64,000 bases of DNA, taken from Paramoeba atlantica (lineage: Eukaryota; Discosea). Positions within the stretch are counted from its first letter, which is position 1, and the number at the start of each line of letters is the position of its first letter. Of this stretch, positions 45,656 through 57,375 are shown piece by piece. The notes below the pieces were generated by a model. That model ran no database searches. It was not told where the DNA came from and worked only from the letters and a program-made list of their open reading frames with translations. The stretch spans positions 124,001-188,000 of the forward strand of contig CDRNVI010000140.1 in NCBI GenBank assembly GCA_977017575.1, given 5' to 3'. The translations under genes were made by a program, and so were the position numbers.

Positions 45656-48406
45656 ATGTCATCCAGGAAAACGAAAGAAGATATGGACGACGCGATTGCA
45701 AAATGGGCAGGGAAAGATGAGGTCGCTCTCTCCCTTGAGGCGAAACGTGCTGCTGCTTCACCTCGAGTTCCAAAGTTGAAAGAGGTCAAAGTTGAAAGTG
45801 CTGTCAGCGCTTGGCTTGGTGATGGGGAGAAAGGAGCAGGTTTTTTTCTCTCTCTCTCTCTCTCTCTCTTTCTTTTTTCTCTCTCTTCCTCTTTTCTGAT
45901 GCTTTTTGAAGATAAACGCCCAAAGTCAGCTCGGGGAGAAAGACCCAAAAGAAGCGGACCGCAGATGACAAGTCTCCCCTCATTCAGCAAAGACGATATC
46001 CAACAACCACAACCTGATTTAAGTCAATCTTCAGGTTCTCTTTTTTCTTTTCGCTGTTCCAAAAACTTTCTTTCTCCAAAACAAAATTTCGTAACCATTC
46101 CACACACCTAAAAGGGAGAGAACCTTCCACGGCAGAACCCGTATCCCCGGGATGGCAAGGTCCAAAAAAACGACAACCAAGAGTTGCAGGATCAGCAATC
46201 TTCAAAGAACAAAACCGAACTCGAAAACAAGGTGGTTCTGTTTTAAATTTGCATACAGCGAGATCATCCCTTTCAGATGCTCCTCTTCCTCCCCCTCTCT
46301 CTCCAAACGTAGGGGTTATTCGTCGTTCAACCCCCATTTCACCTACAACTTCACCCACAAATTTTGATTCATCAGGATCTTTTATAGCAGGAGATGAATA
46401 CTCTCCAGTTCAAACACCAGATTCTCCAGTTCGGAAACCATTATTATCTCCCGATCCAGGAATGCTTTATTCCCCACTCCCAGGAACTCTCAATCAACCT
46501 ATGTCCTGGGCAGATCAACAACAACTTCTCCAACCTCTCAATCATGTTTTCTTTTTTTTTTCTCTCTCTCTTTTTTTGATCAATATTTTTTCAATTGAGT
46601 TGGCTCAACAAAACAATTGACCAGGAATCTAAATCCGATGAAGACCGTGCGAAGGAAGGGGCTGATGATGATAAACGCAGTGAAGAATGTGTTTCCCCAA
46701 ATGAAGAGACAAATGGAACTGAGGATGCTAAAAAAGAGGAGGAAGAGAGGAGGGAGGAGAAAGAGAAGGGAGAAGAGGGGAGGAGAGGGGAGGAAACCGA
46801 TGAACAAGGAGGGGCTGAGACTGAAAAACGAAAGAAAAGTGAGACAACAACGATTGATACAACAAAATGTCAGGAGAGTAGTGGTCAAGAATACTTACCA
46901 AGCCCACGTGCGAGAGGCACAAGAGGAGAGCGAGGATTTCAAATTGGAGGGCGATGCAAAGAAAATGCCCCGACTGTGAAAAGCTGGTGTAAAAGCCAAG
47001 ATGGATCTGAAACTTGTGGGGGAGGGGGAGGGGGAGATGATCGTCGAGAAAATTTCTCAACAAGAATGAGGAATAAGACCATGTTGGTTGAGGAGATGGG
47101 AGTTTGGATGACTGATCGCTCTGCTATTACGGGTGTGATGGAAGGAAAATCTCCTCAAACCCAGTCGCCGTCGTCAACTGTGGGGGGTCATGAAAGGAAA
47201 AAGCGAGTCTTAAAATCAAAAGCCACAAAACTTATGAAAGGAAAACAACAACACAAAGAGACAATCTTCGAGCAATCGTTGAACGAATTGTTTATGGCTT
47301 CTGGTTCGCCTATTCCTTTATTTGTGGTTCAATGTATAAAGTATTTCAAAACCTCTGGGGCACTGAAGCAGGAGGGTGTTTTTCGTGTCAGTGGTTCGAG
47401 GGATGCCGTTGCAGGTTTGAAAGCTCATTTTCAGATTGCAACAGATCTTCTTGACCTGGATGAACTCACTGATGATCCGAACGCTGTCGCATCGTTGTTG
47501 AAATCTTTTTATCGTGACCTTCCGGAACCCATTATGACCCATTCTCTCTCTTATGAAGCGTATGAAAACTTTCAGACTCAGATGGAATCTGAAGGACGAA
47601 TCGAACAAGTGAGGGAAATGATTGGAAAACTACCTCTTTTGAATGCGATTAATCTTCGTTTTTTAATTGAATTTTTGAATACGATTTTGATCTATTCAGA
47701 GAGAAACAAGATGACTTCGGAAAACTTAGCGATTGTGTGGGGTCCGAATCTGTTTCGTGTCTCTCAGGAAAAAGACTCTATGAATGTGGTTGCTTCTCAA
47801 TTTGATAAAGTTGTGACTGAGTTTTTGATTGAACATTACGAGAAAATCTTTGAGGGAGTTGCGACACAGAAGTTAGAAGATCCAAACAAGCGAAAAGGGA
47901 ATTCGATCAAATCATCCGAAAGAGGAAAGTCCTTTGTTGTTGAGTACGCTCACTCTGCGATGTTGGACAAAGAATTATCGTTTGGAATTGGAGATGAGTT
48001 AGTACTTCTTGGTCCTGGACCTTCAGAAGGAACTTTCTTGGCTCGAAATAGCAGTAATGAAGCAGAAGGGCTGGTTTCCTGCTCCGTTGTCCCAGCTAAT
48101 CTCGTCCAACGTTTTGCTTTAGAAGCCAAAACACAAGATGTGGTAACTTGGCCTTTTTGTCCGCACTCCGGAACTGTTCAACGAAAGATGGTAGTGAAAA
48201 AAGATCGAACTGTGAATGAAGTGTTGAAATCTGTGGCTATTAAAATGGCTGCTGATCGATCAGAATTGCAACTTGTGAGAATTACTGTTGAACCAATTGA
48301 AGATAGTGCAAATATGTTAGAAGTCTTAGCGAAGAATGAGAATATTGGAATAATGTGGAATGGAAAATTGAGTGATACTGTCACAATTCCTCCCAAAAAA
48401 GAATAA
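45656..48406 (+). CDS. RhoGAP with C-terminal SH3-like and ubiquitin-fold-like regions
   Basis: Four exons (45656-45839, 45912-46034, 46115-46545, 46625-48406) join to 839 residues. The first 400 residues are disordered: Ser/Pro-rich, then very Glu/Lys-rich, then Gly-rich. The RhoGAP domain (about 460-650) has the arginine finger in EGVFRVSGS, the LLKSFYRDLPEPI motif and NLAIVWGPNLF, so it should stimulate GTP hydrolysis on a Rho-family protein. After it come an SH3-like stretch (FVVEYAHSAMLDKELSFGIGD) and a C-terminal region (RKMVVKKDRTVNEVLKSVAIKM) that resembles a Ras-association or ubiquitin-like fold; both labels are tentative. It would oppose the RhoGEF in this window. Confidence 0.9.
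45848..45869. repeat. (TC)n microsatellite in the first RhoGAP intron
   Basis: Perfect TC dinucleotide run right after the donor. Simple repeat within the pyrimidine-rich intron. Confidence 0.85.
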
Positions 48407-48491
48407 AATCAAAATAACAAAAACTTTTTATTAAAAACATAAAATGTGTTTGGGAAGAACTTTCAGAAAAGGAAAGTGCACCTTGTACGTT

Positions 48492-48533
48492 GTTACCAAC
48501 TCGTAGTTACCAACTTGTAGTTACCAACTTGTT
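48492..48533. repeat. 14-bp tandem repeat x3 over the stop codon of cathepsin X 1
   Basis: Three copies of a 14-base unit (GTTACCAACTYGTA on the plus strand). The copy nearest the gene is its final coding exon including the TAA; the two others extend the 3' flank. It looks like a small local duplication of the gene's end. It leaves the protein unchanged, because the first TAA ends translation. Confidence 0.85.
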
Positions 48534-49748
48534 GGGACTGCAGAATAAATCAGTATTTTAAAATCAATGCCATTAGGGTGAAAAGGGAGAAAAAATATTT
48601 AAAACTTACCTCCCCAACTACAGTGATGTTCAATCCCAAGATTGCAGTCCTGAGTTCCATTGTTCTGAACAATTCGGAAAAGACCTTGTTCTCCATAATA
48701 AGCTCCCCATGAATTTCTGACTTGCCAAAAAGCAACACCATTCTCTTCACCAAAACCAACAATGCTCACAACATGGTTGCTCACAACATGGTTATGGCAT
48801 TCAGAGTAAATTCCGCCAGTATAAGATTCAAGACCCTCGGTTGCCATGATAGTACAAGAAATTGGACCTCTTTGGTACACCTGAGAAGTGAAACAGGGGG
48901 GATGAATATCTTGTTTTTTTCAAAAGATTTCATCGAACAAATTTAAATTTACTTTAAAAGAAACAACCAAGGAAGAGGAAAAATAAACCTCAGATTTGAT
49001 TTGCTCAGTCCCCCTGACTTCACCATAATCACCAACAGTATATCTCTTGTAATAACTTGATGGGACAGAATAACAATTTCCAGATCCTGGATCACAATTC
49101 CCACAAGTATTGAAATCATTACACTTTTGATTCTTCGCTTGGTAATTGTTGCAAGTTTCATCAACAAGCCCAACTCTGTGAGCATACTCCCATACCCCAA
49201 GATCATCTCCACCATCGCAGCTGCCAGCTAGGGAGCAGTCAATGATTTCTTGAACACTGAGGTATGCACTGGGAAAAGCCCCTCCACGTTTAATGTTCAC
49301 ACGATCAGCAAGAGCACTTGATGAACCATGTGCCCAGCAGCTTCCGCAATACTATTCGATGAGTCAGACAAAGCGAGGGTGGGGGCTGGGGGGAATGACC
49401 CTCCCTTCACCAAAAGGTAGGAACCTGGGGGATGTGTTGGTTACGGATGGTGGAAAGATAGCTTTTTCCATTCACATTCAACCAAGTAAAGTTACCTGGG
49501 GTTTTTTACAAAAATGTCAAGACAACTTTCCTTTTTTTTTTTCAAGGGGAAGATAAAAGAAGACCTGGGATCTCGTCTGCTTTCAATATCTCCCAAGGAA
49601 GGGGTTCCGTAATCCTCTCCTTTCGAGAAGGATCATTTCGGAGTTTTTCATCAGGAGTAAATCCATGATTGTGAGAAGAGCAGTGGACAACCACAAAGAA
49701 GAAGAGGAACAACAAAAAAAATACCAAAACACCAACTTGACTCTTCAT
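48521..49748 (-). CDS. CTSZ: cathepsin X/Z-like cysteine peptidase, copy 1
   Basis: Lysosomal or secreted papain-family carboxypeptidase. Five exons (49565-49748, 49425-49495, 48989-49351, 48610-48880, 48521-48537) give 301 residues. A signal peptide ([18 protein letters not shown]) precedes a short propeptide, then [19 protein letters not shown]. The diagnostic cathepsin X mini-loop HIPQ sits directly before the active-site YCGSCWAHG. The catalytic His is in [11 protein letters not shown] and Asn in [12 protein letters not shown]. Closely matches human CTSZ over the mature domain ([26 protein letters not shown]). The last exon encodes only VPTSW. Divergent from copy 2, 137 bases away. Confidence 0.94.
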
Positions 49749-49885
49749 TTTTCTCCCAACCGTCGCCTCAAACACGCACCACCAAACAAATAATGATAAT
49801 GAGGGTCATTTGAGTGGATTCCAATTGTGGACGATTTTACGTTCCTTCCTTTGTGTTTTTTCCAAACCGAAGGAGGAGATTGACG
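49749..49885. promoter_or_regulatory. divergent promoter region shared by cathepsin X copies 1 and 2
   Basis: Only 137 bases separate the two start codons, so the paralogues probably share promoter elements and are co-regulated. No specific site is recognised. Confidence 0.4.
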
Positions 49886-51041
49886 ATGATGAGATTTTCG
49901 GCGTTAGTGATTTTGGTTTTTGTGGCGATTGCCCACTGCTCTTCTCACAATCATGGATTTGTTGCTGATGAAAAGCTTCGAAATGATCCTTCCAGAAGAG
50001 AGAGAATCACCAAACCCCTTAAAATGTTACCACTTGATCAGATTCCAAGTAACTTGGTTCCTCAATGGAATTCTCCCATTCTCTCTTTTAATTGACGACC
50101 TTTTTTTTTCAGCCAACTTTTCTTGGATGAACATGGATGGAACCAACTATCTTTCTACGATTCGTAACCAACACATCCCTCAGGTTTTTTTCTCTCATCC
50201 CAAACAAATCTTGTTTCTTTGTCAAAACTTGATGATTCCTTTATTGAATCTTTTCTAGTATTGTGGGAGTTGTTGGGCGCACGGAGTTGCAAGCGCTCTT
50301 GCAGATCGCGTCAACATGAAACGTGGTGGAGCTTTCCCCAGCGCATACCTCAGTGTTCAGGAAGTGATTGATTGTGGAGGAGCTGGAAGTTGCAATGGCG
50401 GAGATGATCTTGGGGTGTGGGAGTACGCAAACAAGGTTGGTCTTGTTGATGAAACTTGCAACAATTACCAAGCTATTAATCAAGAATGTGATGATTTCAA
50501 TACTTGTGGGAATTGTGATCCTGGATCTGGAAATTGTTATTCTGTCCCATCAAGTTATTACAAGAGATATACTGTTGGTGATTATGGTGAAGTTCAAGGA
50601 ATTGATGAAATCAAAAATGAGGTTCAGTTTTTTGAAGAGATTCTTTTTTTTTTTTTGAAGAAATTATTGAATTTTGTTTGATTTGTTAGGTTTACCAAAG
50701 AGGTCCCGTCTCTTGCAGTATTATGGCAACCGAGGGTCTTGAATCTTATACTGGAGGGATCTACTCTGAATGCCATAACCATATTTTGAGTAACCATATT
50801 GTGAGCATTATTGGTTTTGGTGAAGAGAATGGTGTTGCTTTTTGGCATGTCAGAAATTCATGGGGAGCTTATTATGGAGAACAAGGTCTTTTCCGAATTG
50901 TTCAGAACACTGGAAATGACGACTGTAATCTTGGGATTGAACATCACTGCCATTGGGGAGGTAAGTTTTTTGTTCTAGCAACCAAAAAGAAAGGAAGATT
51001 TTGTTTTAACATTTCTTTTTACAGTTCCAACAAGTTGGTAA
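49886..51041 (+). CDS. CTSZ: cathepsin X/Z-like cysteine peptidase, copy 2
   Basis: Five exons (49886-50048, 50113-50183, 50259-50621, 50690-50960, 51025-51041) give 294 residues, with the same exon phases as copy 1. Signal peptide [18 protein letters not shown], short propeptide, [13 protein letters not shown] with the catalytic Cys, catalytic His in [11 protein letters not shown] and Asn in RNSWG. The terminal exon again encodes VPTSW. A second ATG at 49889 is an equal start option. Convergent with the Frizzled-like gene 2, whose end lies 73 bases away; the two appear to have been duplicated as a unit. Confidence 0.94.
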
Positions 51042-51114
51042 AAAAATCAATAAAATTCTTCGAAAAGAAGATCAGTTTTTCAAAACCTCTTCCGTGGAAC
51101 TTCTCTTTCTCTCT

Positions 51115-53001
51115 CTAAAGAGATGTACTACTACTCTTTTTTGAACCAATAGATCCACTATTCCTTGTGAAAATCATGTCATCAAGCTCTGCCAAATTGT
51201 GAATAACTCTCCGATTAAAAAAGAGTTCTTTCCACCAAGAGTACACTCTCTGATCAGTAAGAAAAATAACACTGCAAACGATAATTGGGAACAGGTAAAC
51301 TACCAACAAGGTGAACAAATACATTATTCGCCCTGCACCAGGTTCTTTTTCACAAGGAGGAGGATCAAAACGTGGATGAGAAGCAACACAACCAATGTAA
51401 TCAAACACAGCTGTATCGAAATCGCTAATCACAAAAAGCCAAAGAAAAAACCCATAAGCAACAAAGAAGTAAAGTTGGACAAAGAGTCCTCTCCATTGAA
51501 GGTAAAAAATTCGAAAATTGACCAATAAGACCATTGTTGTGGAGCAAATAAAGAGGAAGGTAACAAAGGATGTCAAAATAGCACTGTAAACTCGATACAC
51601 TGTAAAAAGAGGATCCCTTGCTGGAAGTGCTGCAGAAACAAATGACATTGGGGCAACATAAACATCATCAAAAGGAGAATCGTGGGTAAAAAAGAAGATC
51701 ACAAAAAAGAGGAAAAACGCAAAGGGAATGAAAAAACAAGCTCCAATCATACATATTTGAATTGATTTGGAAACAGGATGTTCCACAAATCTTCCAAAAA
51801 ATTTCCATTTTGCCCTGACCACACATTAAATTAAAAAAAATAGAATTTGAAATCATTGAAATAATAAGAAACTACTTGGCAACAAAACAAAATGTTGAAA
51901 AGGATTGGAGAGCCCAAAGATTCATTGTTGTGTTGATGAACAACACTGAAAAGCTCATTTGGACTCACGCTCTCCGAGATTTTCCAAATTCGTTGAGTGC
52001 AATGAAATAATTTTCTTCATTCCCACAAACCCATTCCTTTCGTCCACCTGTTCTCTCCATCTCATTAAAATGGTCTGATTTTCATTTCCCAAGTTGAAAA
52101 AAGAGAGAGAAAAACCTGCAAAAAATGCAAGAGAAAAGAAGAGTTCTGCGAAAAGGTTTGCAATGAAGGCGAACATCAAAATATAAGCTGGATACCTTAC
52201 ACATTTCCAAAAAAAAAGTCAATCATCAAATCAAAAAAAGACTAAAATTCTTTCATCTTTTGCTCACCTTGTATTCAAAGACATCATAAAATGTGGATAT
52301 TGAGTGACAAAGACAATCAAAACTCCAACCCAGAACAACACAAACAAAGTAGTTGCACCCGATTCTTCATATCGTTCCCCATACGCATATTGTGGACATT
52401 CAACAACACATTCTCCTTCAAAATCAACAATAAACGGATCTGGACAACATTCAATCGTTTCTTTTTGTTCTCCCAAACATGTTTCCACTTTGATTCCGTT
52501 TTCTGTTGCTTCTTCAATTTCCTTTGAAATTCTTGTTGAACATTCTTCATCTTCTTCTTCCTCAAAAGATGGAAAAAGACAATCAAAAGAAAGATCAAAT
52601 GGTTCACATCTTTCGTTAACTTGATGACATCCTTCAACTTGTCGACAAAATTGTTCTTCTATTGTTTCAGAAGGACAACGAGGAAACACCAATCCACAAA
52701 CAAACCACAATAATGGTCTTCGACAATCTGATGGAATCATTCGAATATCAGAAACATTCAAACTGATTACATCAAACAAAATTAGTTGGGTTGTAGAGTT
52801 CACATTGATATCACCCAAAAGAGAAGAACATTCGTTTTCGAGTTTGTATTCAAAACATGTTTCGTTTTCGTTTGTTGGAGGAGAAGGGGATGGTGGTGAT
52901 GGGATTGGAAGGTTTGGGATGGGTTTTCTGAGGTTTGTTGTGGTAATCAAGTTGAGGTTGAAGAAGAGGAGGAAAACAACCAACTCAGACAAAACAGACA
53001 T
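51115..53001 (-). pseudogene. Frizzled/Smoothened-like receptor 2, interrupted by an in-frame TGA
   Basis: Very similar to the receptor at 53.7-55.6 kb and built the same way: exons 52268-53001, 52116-52195, 51876-52047, 51115-51814, which would give 561 codons. Ectodomain cysteines (CFEYKLENEC, CRRPLLWFVCG, CCPDPFI, ECPQYAYG) and most membrane helices are intact. In the third exon, at 51965-51967, codon 299 is TGA where the paralogue has GGA (RRAGVQMSF). The product would stop after the first membrane helix. The same base change makes AGC|GTGAGT, a consensus donor, so alternative splicing is conceivable. It is a recent pseudogene, a truncated receptor, or an assembly error. Confidence 0.7.
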
Positions 53002-53582
53002 CACTTGCCTTGCCAAAGTTGCTGGAAAACCTGAGGGAACAGTTCCCAAATTTCGTGTGAGAAAGAAGGAGAACAACCAACTCAAACAATAAAATGTTCA
53101 TTCGTCTCGGACACCAAATTTTCTTTTCCACTCTCAAATCAAAGGGGGCTTTTGAAAAAGGTTCTTTTCACTTTCGAATAGTCTTGACGAAAAAGACTGA
53201 TTTTGTCAAACAAACAACAAGAAAGAGAGAGAAGGAAAAAACGGACAAAGGGAGACGGAAAAGGACACGATTTTTAGGGTGTTTTTAGGTTTCTAATTTA
53301 GCGATAGTTTTTCTTTGTTGTGCTGGCGTTGACCTCGTTGGGAGAAAATTTCAATTTGGATTGATTCTTGGGAAAGTGGTGAAGGAAGGTGTGGTGATTG
53401 AGAAAGATGGGAAAAAGAGATTTTTGGACAATTGATGATGCCTGCAGCTGAATGATGAATCCCCATTGCTCTCCGGATCCTGGATTTCTGCTTCAGAGAG
53501 GGCAAAAAAGAGAAAGAGATTAATAGGTAGCCAAACTAGAAGAACAGGTCTATGAAGCTGTGATGTTAAAAAAAACAGGTCA
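53002..53582. other. gene-free spacer between Frizzled-like 2 and a cathepsin relic
   Basis: Contains the 5' flank of Frizzled-like 2 and then about 300 bases of mixed composition (53280-53580) less T-rich than other spacers. It probably lies where a cathepsin X gene body was lost. No coding frame or RNA gene can be supported. Confidence 0.5.
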
Positions 53583-53683
53583 AAGATTTTGTTTTAACGT
53601 TTCTTTTTACAGTTCCAATCAGTATGGAAAATAGTCAATAAAATTCGAAAAGAAGAGCAGTTTTTCAAAACCTCACTTTCCCA
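53583..53683 (+). pseudogene. relic of a cathepsin X 3' end (last intron, last exon and flank)
   Basis: About 100 bases align by eye with the end of cathepsin X copy 2 (50995-51092): the T-rich end of the last intron, the TTTTTACAG acceptor, a changed last exon (TTCCAATCAG against TTCCAACAAG), then AATAAAATTC, GAAAAGAAGA and CAGTTTTTCAAAACCTC. No other cathepsin exon precedes it. It shows that a cathepsin gene once sat between the two Frizzled-like copies. Confidence 0.8.
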
Positions 53684-53741
53684 AAAGAGATTGGTGGATC
53701 ATTTATCTGAATGGAGTTCCATGGAACTTCTCTTTCTCTCT

Positions 53742-55620
53742 CTAAAGAGATGCACTACTTCTTTTTGAACCAATAGATCCACTATTCCTTGTTAAAATCG
53801 AGTCATCAAGCTCTGCCAAATTGCGAATAATTCTCCGATTAAAAAAGAGTTCTTTCCACCAAGAGTACACTCTCTGATCAGTAAGAAAAATAACACTGCA
53901 AACGATAATTGGGAACAGGTAAATTTCCAACAAGGTGAACAAATACAGTATTCGCCCTGCACCAGGTTCTTTTTCACAAGGAGGAGGATCAAAACGTGGA
54001 TGAGAAGCAACACAACCAATATAATCAAACACAACTGGATCAAAATCGCTAATCACATAAAGCCAAATAAAAAACCCATAAGCAACAAAGAAGTAAAGTT
54101 GGACAAAGAGTCCTCTCCATTGAAGGTAAAAAATTCGAAAATTGACCAATAAGACCATTGTTGTGGAGCAAATAAAGATGAGGGTAACAAAGGAAGTGAA
54201 AATAGCACCGTAAACTCGATACACTTGATAAAGGGGATCCCTTATTGGAACTGCTGCAGAAACAAATGCTACCGGGGCAACATAAACATCATCAAAAGGA
54301 GAATCGTGGGTGAAAAAGAAGATCACAAAAAAGAGGTATAATGCAAAGGGAATGAAAAAACAAGCTCCACCCATACATATTTGAATTGATTTGGAAACAG
54401 GATGTTCCACAAATCTTCCAAAAAATTTCCATTTTGTCCTGACCACACATTAAATTAAAAAAAAAGAATTTGAAATCATTGAAATAATAAGAAACTACTT
54501 GGCAACAAAACAAAATGTTGTAAAGGATTGGAGAGCCCAAAAAGTTATTGTTGTGTTGATGAACAACACTAAAAAGCTCATTTGGACTCCCGCTCTCCGA
54601 GATTTTCCAAATTTGTTGAGTGCAATTAAAAAATTTTCTTCATTCCCACAAACCCATTCCTTTCGTCCACCTGTTCACTCCATCTCATTAAAATGGTCTG
54701 ATTTTCATTTCCCAAGTTGAAAAAAGAGAGAAAAACCTGCGAAAAATGCAAGAGAAAACAAAAGTTCTGCGAAAAGGTTTGCAATGAAGGCGAACAATAA
54801 AATATAAGCTGGATACCTTCACAAAAAAAAGTCAATCATCAAATCAAAAAAAGACTAAAATTCTTTCATCTTTTGCTCACCTTGTATTCACAGACATCAT
54901 AAAATGTGGATATTGAGTGACAAAGACAATCAAAACTCCAACCCATAACAATACAAACAAAGTAGTATCGACAGATTCTTCATATTGTTTCCCATACCAA
55001 TATTGTGGACATTCAACAACACACTCTCCTTCAAAACCAACAATAAATGGATTTGGACAACATTCAATCGTTTCTTTTTGTTCTCCCAAACATGTTTCCA
55101 CTTTGATTCTGTTTTCTGTTGCTTCTTCAATTTCCTTTGAAATTCTTGTTGAACATTCTTCATCTCCTTCATCCTCAAAAGATGGAAAAAGACAATCAAA
55201 AGAAAGATCAAATGGTTCACATCTTTCGTTAACTTGATGACATCCTTCAACTTGTCGACAAAATTGTTCTTCTATTGTTTCAGAAGGACAACGAGGAAAC
55301 ACCAATCCACAAACAAACCACAATAATGGTCTTCGACAATCTGATGGAATCATTCGAATATCAGAAACATTCAAACTGATTACATCAAACAAAATGTGTT
55401 GGATTGTTGAGTTCACATTGACATCACTCAAAAGAGAAGAACATTCGTTTTCGAGTTTGTATTCAAAACATGTTTCGTTTTCGTTTGTTGGAGGAGAAGG
55501 GGATGGTGGTGATGGGATTGGAAGGTTTGGGATGGGTTTTCTGAGGTTTGTTGTGGTAATCAAGTTGAGGTTGAAGAAGAGGAGGAAAATAACCAACTCA
55601 AACAACAAACGAACAAACAT
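53742..55620 (-). CDS. Frizzled/Smoothened-like receptor 3
   Basis: Four exons (54881-55620, 54737-54816, 54499-54670, 53742-54438) join to 562 residues without interruption. Signal peptide MFVRLLFELVIFLLFFNLN, a Pro/Ser linker, Cys-rich ectodomain (CFEYKLENEC, CRRPLLWFVCGLVFPRC, FCRQVEGCHQVNERC, CCPNPFI), then seven helices with WVCGNEENFLIALNKFG and GCVASHPRFDPPPCEKEPG. The last exon covers what are two exons in Frizzled-like 1. The acceptor of the third exon was chosen at GAACAG|GTGG because it keeps homology with receptor 1; an earlier AG would bring in a stop. The start at 55620 gives a proper signal peptide. Ligand unknown. Confidence 0.88.
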
Positions 55621-55919
55621 CACTTGCCTTGCCAAAGTTGCTGGAAGACTTGAGGGAACAGTTCCCAAAGTTTTCACTTTCGAAGAGTCTGATGACGAAA
55701 AAGACTGATTTGGTCAAACAAAACAACAAGAAAGAGAGAAGGAAAAAACGGAAAAACAGAGAATCTCTTTTCTCTCCAAATTTGAAAAAATCAAATTAAA
55801 ATTTTCTCATGAAAAATAACCGTCAAATGGGAGCAACTTGATTCCAGTCGATAAATAAAGCCCTTTTGTGGTCGATACCCAATTATGAGCTTTTTTGTTT
55901 TTTTTTGGGGTTGGCGAAG
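55621..55919. promoter_or_regulatory. divergent promoter region, Frizzled-like 3 / cathepsin X 3
   Basis: 299 bases between two divergent start codons; A-rich on the left, with T-runs just before the cathepsin ATG. No specific element is recognised. Confidence 0.35.
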
Positions 55920-57174
55920 ATGAGTTTTGTTGTGTTGGTTTTGATTTTTGTGGCTGTTGCCCACTGCTTTGATCCCCACAATCACGGGTTTGTTGCGGAT
56001 GTTCAATTTAGAAATGATCCTGCGAGAAGAGAGAAAATTACTGAACCTCTTAAAATGTTACCACTTGATCAGATCCCAAGTAATGATTCTCCCTTCTTTC
56101 TTTCATCTTTTCCAAGCGAAGACTGACTTTTTCTATCCAAGCCAACTTTTCTTGGGTGAATGTGGATGGGACCAACTATCTTTCGACCATTCGTAACCAA
56201 CACATCCCCCAGGTTTTCTCAATAAACAAACATTGTTTCTTCTGATTCTGAGAATACCTTAAAACTTTCTTTTTAAAGTATTGTGGGAGTTGTTGGGCGC
56301 ATGCTGTGGCAAGCGCTCTTGCAGATCGTGTCAACATCAAACGTGGAGGAGCTTTCCCCAGCGCATACCTCAGTGTCCAAGAAGTGATTGATTGTGGAGA
56401 CGCTGGAAGTTGTAATGGTGGAGATGATCTTCGAGTTTGGGAGCATGCTCACAGAGTTGGGCTTGTTGATGAAACTTGCAACAATTACCAAGCTATTAAC
56501 CAAGAATGTGATGATTTTAATACTTGTGGGAATTGTGATCCTGGATCTGGAAATTGTTATTCTGTCCCATCAAGTTATTACAAGAGATATACTGTTGGTG
56601 ATTATGGGGGGGTCAGTGCTGATCAAATCAAAAATGAGGTTCTTTTCTGACTGTCCATGTTCGTTGTGTTGTTGCGTTGTTAATATTCTGTTATTTGGTT
56701 GAATTTCTTTTTTTCATTTTCATTTTCTTTTCCTTTTTTCCCCCAGGTTTATCAACGAGGGCCAATTTCTTGTGGGATTATGGCGACCAGCGGTCTTGAA
56801 TCTTACACAGAAGGAATCTACTCTGAATATCATGCTGTAAGTGTTTTTCTTTCTCTTTTCTTCTATTGACAATAAATTCTTATTTTTTTTCAACAAAATA
56901 GATCATAGAGATTAATCATGTTGTGAGCATAGTTGGTTTTGGTGAAGAGAATGGTGTTGCTTTTTGGCAAGTCAGAAATTCGTGGGGTGCTTATTATGGA
57001 GAACAAGGTCTCTTCCGAATTGTTCAGAACACTCAGAAGGGGCTCGATTATAATCTTGGTATTGAAACTGACTGTCATTTTGGAGGTTTTCTTTTTCTTT
57101 TCTCATTCCTCTCTTCGTTTTCTCTCCAATTCAATGAAGAACTAATTGTCCTTGCAGTCCCAACAAGTTGGTGA
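55920..57174 (+). CDS. CTSZ: cathepsin X/Z-like cysteine peptidase, copy 3, with an extra intron
   Basis: Six exons (55920-56079, 56142-56212, 56279-56638, 56747-56836, 56902-57085, 57158-57174) give 293 residues. Signal peptide [29 protein letters not shown] with the catalytic Cys; His in [11 protein letters not shown]; Asn in RNSWG; VPTSW end. An additional 65-base intron splits the fourth exon just before the catalytic-His strand, where copies 1 and 2 are continuous. Around it the residues differ (SEYHA/IIEIN against [10 protein letters not shown]). The Gly-rich stretch YGGVSADQ is one residue shorter than in the other copies. All catalytic residues are kept. Confidence 0.93.
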
Positions 57175-57375
57175 TGTGTGGTTGCGAAAGGAACAGATAA
57201 TAATTCTTTTTTGTTTTTGGTCCAAACTTTATTTTCAAAATAATGAAAAAAAGAGAAAAATGAGATTTTTCTCCTTCATCAAACTTGGCGGTGGAATAAT
57301 ATTAATTTTAAAAGATTTAATTTTCTCTGTTTTTCAGTTTTTCAGTTTTTTTTTTGCCCCTATTGCACAGGATTT

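Noticed and set aside
49565-49748. Apparent lack of the propeptide cysteine that caps the active site in human procathepsin X
   Set aside because: A conserved Cys (AHCSS/AHCFD) lies at the likely signal-peptide boundary and may remain in the proenzyme, so absence cannot be claimed.
53430-53500. TGATGA and CTGA motifs resembling a C/D-box snoRNA
   Set aside because: Box spacing and a terminal stem are not convincing; such short motifs are expected by chance.
54670-54737. TGA near the start of the third exon of Frizzled-like 3
   Set aside because: It falls in the intron when the acceptor GAACAG|GTGG, which matches receptor 1, is used; the gene is then open throughout.
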